The translations under genes and the position numbers were made by a program. The notes beneath the pieces were generated by a model, which had not been told where the DNA came from, did no database searches, and was given only the letters and a program-made list of their open reading frames with translations. A stretch of 8,278 nucleotides of DNA from an uncultured Clostridia bacterium (GTDB lineage Bacteria; Bacillota; Clostridia; UBA1381): positions 1 through 8,278 of the forward strand of contig CAJUFV010000180.1 of the NCBI GenBank assembly GCA_910585795.1, in the 5' to 3' direction. Below are positions 6,023 to 8,278 of the stretch, in pieces (position 1 is the first letter of the stretch; each line of letters starts with the position of its first letter).

Positions 6023-6918
6023 TGATAAGGCTCAGAGTTCCTGCAAGCAGCGCCAATATGGGCGCGGGCTTTGATACGCTTGGTATAGCTTTGGGTTTAT
6101 ATAATCGCATGGAAATTGAAGAAATTTCGGCGGGTGTTGAGATTATTAATCAAAATACGCAAAGCTTTGTGCCTAGAGACAAAAATAACTTAATTTACCG
6201 CGCGATGCTGTATTTGTTTGACAATGTAGGTTATAGACCCAGGGGCTATCGTATAATTCAAAACAGCCGGATACCTATGACGAGAGGTCTGGGAAGCTCT
6301 AGCGCATGTATAATAGGCGGTATGCTTGCCGCGAATATTATTTCAGGAAGAACGCTTTCATATAGTGAGATAATACACCTTGCGTCGAAAATGGAGGGGC
6401 ATCCTGATAATGTGGGACCTGCGCTGTATGGCGGATTTTGTGTGTCGCTTACGGATAGGAACGAGACTATTGTAAAAAGTACAAAAATCAATGAAAATAT
6501 AAAATTTGCAGTTATCATACCTGATTTTTTTGTTGCTACAAAGAAGTCCAGAGGTGTGCTTCCGTCAAAAGTAAATTTTTGTGACGCGGTGTATAATATA
6601 GGTCATGCGTCAATGTTTCAGGCTGCTATGCTGTCAGGAGATATGAGAGCTTTAAGGCTTGGCGTTAATGACAGGCTTCATCAGCAGTATCGAAAAAATT
6701 ATGTGGAAGGTATGGAAGACATTTTTGAAAAAACGTATCTGCTTGGTTCCAATGCGACATATCTGAGCGGTTCAGGACCTACAATATTATCTGTGCTTAG
6801 TGGTAATTATGAAAGATTTAGAAGAGGTATGAGTGAGTATTTCAGAGAAGAATCTCTCAGATGGAAATGTATGATATTGCCGATAGATAATGTTGGCGCG
6901 GTAGTATCTATTCAATAA
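6022..6918 (+). CDS. thrB: Homoserine kinase (GHMP kinase family)
   Basis: ThrB phosphorylates homoserine with ATP to O-phosphohomoserine, the substrate of threonine synthase. The 298 residues carry the three GHMP motifs: VPASSANMGAGFDTLGIAL (6-24), the phosphate loop RGLGSSSA (88-95), and LSGSGPTI (248-255). EGHPDNVGPALYGG (125-138) is the homoserine-kinase-specific segment. The ATG at 6022 is preferred because it overlaps the hom stop as TGATG. A TTG one codon upstream (6019) would add a single residue and is less likely. No Shine-Dalgarno sequence is visible before it, so translation probably depends on ribosomes finishing hom (coupling). The usual NVAPAL of the family reads NVGPAL here, a mild change. 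It is in one operon with hom; lysC follows after 122 bases. thrC is not in the window. Confidence 0.95.
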   Translation: MIRLRVPASSANMGAGFDTLGIALGLYNRMEIEEISAGVEIINQNTQSFVPRDKNNLIYRAMLYLFDNVGYRPRGYRIIQNSRIPMTRGLGSSSACIIGGMLAANIISGRTLSYSEIIHLASKMEGHPDNVGPALYGGFCVSLTDRNETIVKSTKINENIKFAVIIPDFFVATKKSRGVLPSKVNFCDAVYNIGHASMFQAAMLSGDMRALRLGVNDRLHQQYRKNYVEGMEDIFEKTYLLGSNATYLSGSGPTILSVLSGNYERFRRGMSEYFREESLRWKCMILPIDNVGAVVSIQ

Positions 6919-6985
6919 GGGATTTTTATTTGTTATTTTTGGCGTATATCATGCTGTCTATGAGAAAATTAAGTAAAATATGATG

Positions 6986-7010
6986 TAAAAGCGTTTGATT
7001 GCCGCTTTTA
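6986..7010 (+). other. Stem-loop between thrB and lysC, possible weak terminator
   Basis: TAAAAGCG (6986-6993) pairs perfectly with CGCTTTTA (7003-7010) around a 9-base loop. The descending arm ends in TTTTA and is followed by GTTATTTAT, an interrupted T-tract. It could be a weak terminator that lowers lysC expression relative to hom-thrB, a processing site, or a leader hairpin close to the lysC ribosome binding site (7023-7031). A -10-like TATGAT (6979-6984) sits just before it, but no convincing -35 was found. The rest of the 122-base gap (6919-7040) shows no lysine riboswitch. Confidence 0.5.
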
Positions 7011-7040
7011 GTTATTTATAAAAAGGAAGGGAAATATAAA

Positions 7041-8249
7041 ATGGGACTTATAGTTCAAAAGTATGGCGGAACTTCTGTCAAGGACGCTGAAAGAGTAATG
7101 AATGTCGCAAGACGTGTTACTGATACTTATAAGGCGGGAAACAATGTAGTTGTTGCTGTTTCCGCACAGGGGGACACAACTGATGAGCTTATTGAAAAGG
7201 CAAGGGAAATAAACCCTGAGGCTTCTAAAAGAGAAATGGATATGCTTCTTGCAACCGGCGAGCAGATTTCAATTTCGCTTCTGGCAATGGCTATTGAAAA
7301 AATTGGATGTCCGGTGATTTCGCTTACAGGCTGGCAGGCCGGCATGAAAACAGACGCTAAATACAGTGCGGCAAGAATCAAGTCAATAGACACTGAAAGG
7401 ATTCAGGCTGAGCTTGACAGAAAAAGAATTGTGATTGTTGCTGGATTTCAGGGTATTAATAAATATGATGATATAACAACATTGGGACGCGGCGGAAGTG
7501 ATACTTCCGCAGTCGCTCTGGCAGCGTCGCTTCATGCGGATGTTTGTGAGATTTATACGGATGTCGATGGTGTTTATACTACAGACCCGAGAATTTGTAA
7601 GAACGCGTATAAGCTTGATGATATTTCATATGATGAAATGCTGGAGCTTGCATCACTGGGAGCTAACGTGCTTCATAACAGAAGCGTCGAGATGGCAAAG
7701 AAATATAATGTTAAGCTGTCAGTCAGGTCAAGTCTGAATAATAATGAGGGAACATATGTTAAGGAGGTTTCACAAGTGGAAAAGATGCTCGTAAGAGGTG
7801 TTACAAGGGATAATGACTGCGCAAGAATTGCGCTTTGCGGTGTGGAGGATGCTCCAGGTAAAGCATTCCAGATATTTGAAATGATTGCAAAGGCAGGAAT
7901 AAGCGTTGACCTTATTATCCAGTCTATTGGTGACGGAAAGACAAAGGATATAAGCTTTACGGTTGCTGAGGATGATTTGCAGCCTACACTTGACCTTCTT
8001 GAGAAGAATAAGGAATTTATCAATGCTCGTGAAATTAAGGCGTCAGAGGATGTTTCAAAGGTGTCAATTGTTGGCGCTGGTATGGTAAATAACTCAGGAG
8101 TCGCGGCAAAGATGTTTGAGGCTCTTTATGACGCGCATATTAATATTAAGATGATTGCTACATCTGAAATAAAAATTTCAGTTCTTGTTGCGCAGAAGGA
8201 TGCGGAAGCAGCAGTGAATGCTATACACGATAAATTTTTGCTTAAATAA
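7041..8249 (+). CDS. lysC: Aspartate kinase, lysine-sensitive type (alpha subunit)
   Basis: Aspartate kinase makes 4-phospho-aspartate from aspartate and ATP, the entry step to lysine, threonine and methionine. The 402-residue protein has the catalytic amino-acid-kinase domain (about 1-245), with KYGGTSV (7-13), ATGEQIS (71-77), TTLGRGGSDTSA (146-157) and DVDGVYTTDPR (174-184). Two ACT domains follow (about 262-330 and 339-402): the first has the ligand-loop DAPG (270-273), the second has NNSG (350-353) and TSEIKIS (374-380). The length and single catalytic domain match the monofunctional Bacillus aspartokinase II class, in which lysine (alone or with threonine) inhibits. The start is set at 7041 because AAGGAAGGG (7023-7031) lies 9 nt before this ATG. 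A TTG 14 codons upstream lies in the intergenic hairpin and has no ribosome binding site. A strong internal start is described separately. The gene may be read through from hom-thrB. Confidence 0.96.
   Translation: MGLIVQKYGGTSVKDAERVMNVARRVTDTYKAGNNVVVAVSAQGDTTDELIEKAREINPEASKREMDMLLATGEQISISLLAMAIEKIGCPVISLTGWQAGMKTDAKYSAARIKSIDTERIQAELDRKRIVIVAGFQGINKYDDITTLGRGGSDTSAVALAASLHADVCEIYTDVDGVYTTDPRICKNAYKLDDISYDEMLELASLGANVLHNRSVEMAKKYNVKLSVRSSLNNNEGTYVKEVSQVEKMLVRGVTRDNDCARIALCGVEDAPGKAFQIFEMIAKAGISVDLIIQSIGDGKTKDISFTVAEDDLQPTLDLLEKNKEFINAREIKASEDVSKVSIVGAGMVNNSGVAAKMFEALYDAHINIKMIATSEIKISVLVAQKDAEAAVNAIHDKFLLK
7761..7768 (+). promoter_or_regulatory. Perfect internal Shine-Dalgarno sequence within lysC
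   Basis: AAGGAGGT is fully complementary to the anti-Shine-Dalgarno end of 16S rRNA, and is stronger than any gene-start site in the window. It lies inside lysC at the junction between the kinase domain and the first ACT domain, 7 nt before an in-frame GTG (7776). Confidence 0.8.
7776..8249 (+). CDS. lysC: Aspartate kinase beta subunit (internal in-frame start of lysC)
   Basis: Translation from the GTG at codon 246 of lysC would give a 157-residue protein consisting only of the two ACT domains, with the same C-terminus as the full enzyme. What is seen: a perfect AAGGAGGT 7 nt upstream, correct reading frame, and a position exactly at the catalytic/regulatory domain border. What is known: Bacillus subtilis aspartokinase II and the Corynebacterium enzyme are alpha2-beta2 complexes whose beta subunit comes from such an internal start, with a beta of about 160 residues. 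Inference: the same happens here, and the beta chain helps bind the feedback amino acids. ATG codon 249 (7785) is an alternative start but is 16 nt from the Shine-Dalgarno sequence, too far to be favoured. Confidence 0.78.
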   Translation: MEKMLVRGVTRDNDCARIALCGVEDAPGKAFQIFEMIAKAGISVDLIIQSIGDGKTKDISFTVAEDDLQPTLDLLEKNKEFINAREIKASEDVSKVSIVGAGMVNNSGVAAKMFEALYDAHINIKMIATSEIKISVLVAQKDAEAAVNAIHDKFLLK

Positions 8250-8278
8250 TTAAAAAAATGAGAAAAACCACAAGGAAG

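Noticed and set aside
6986..6999. cre-like site for CcpA around AAAAGCGTTT
   Set aside because: When aligned on the central CG it has three mismatches, including the flanking G, C and A positions, and is better explained as part of the hairpin.
6999..7040. TTG start extending aspartate kinase by 14 residues
   Set aside because: The TTG lies in the loop of the intergenic hairpin with no ribosome binding site, and the family begins at the MGLIVQKYGG segment encoded from 7041.
7673..8023. 116-codon open frame on the - strand within lysC
   Set aside because: It is fully antisense to a well-conserved gene, has no start signals and no recognisable protein features. The same applies to the - strand frames at 1433-1816 and 2113-2367.
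8250..8278. ATG at 8258 as the start of a next gene
   Set aside because: It has no ribosome binding site before it and only seven codons are visible before the window ends; the purine-rich end of the window could be the ribosome binding site of a gene further on, but this cannot be judged.
1..8278. Mobile element, CRISPR, tRNA/rRNA, defence or novel multi-gene system
   Set aside because: All seven genes are recognised conserved metabolic, transport or RadC-family genes, and I saw no transposase, repeat array, integration site or unknown gene cluster on either strand.

Overview
The window looks like a piece of ordinary chromosome from an AT-rich, low-GC Gram-positive anaerobe, most likely a member of Clostridia. 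The reasons are strong purine-rich ribosome binding sites before most genes, sigma-A type promoters with A/T-rich spacers, intrinsic terminators with U-tracts, a clostridial-style RadC, a stand-alone MsmX/UgpC-type ATPase, and an acetate-forming Pta-AckA pair. The genus cannot be named from this sequence. All seven genes are on the + strand and intact.

Layout. (1) Bases 1-2425: a sigma-A promoter, pta and ackA, and a strong terminator. This is the acetyl-CoA to acetyl-phosphate to acetate plus ATP route. (2) Bases 2426-3835: a 260-base spacer with several inverted repeats, a probable promoter and a leader of about 100 nt, then a lone ABC-transporter ATPase of the MsmX/MalK/UgpC family with its own terminator. 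No permease or binding-protein gene is adjacent, so it probably energises importers encoded elsewhere. (3) Bases 3849-4641: radC with its own promoter. (4) Bases 4701-8249: a promoter, then hom and thrB with overlapping stop and start (TGATG), then a 122-base gap with a stem-loop, then lysC. These are three enzymes of the aspartate family pathway: aspartate kinase, homoserine dehydrogenase and homoserine kinase. Aspartate-semialdehyde dehydrogenase and threonine synthase are not in the window.

How the genes work together. Pta and AckA are a classic catabolic pair. LysC makes aspartyl-phosphate; after reduction by Asd (not here), Hom and ThrB carry the carbon to phosphohomoserine, the precursor of threonine. 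LysC keeps two recognisable ACT regulatory domains, while the C-terminal segment of Hom is only weakly ACT-like. No lysine riboswitch or T-box fits in the leaders, so control is probably mainly at the enzyme level.

The most interesting signal is inside lysC. A perfect Shine-Dalgarno sequence (AAGGAGGT, 7761-7768) stands 7 nt before an in-frame GTG (7776), exactly where translation would release the two-ACT-domain regulatory half as a separate polypeptide. This matches the known alpha/beta aspartokinase arrangement of Bacillus and Corynebacterium, so it is a strong prediction and not a new system. I saw no mobile element, CRISPR array, tRNA, rRNA, defence system or unknown gene cluster, and nothing that supports a previously undescribed system.
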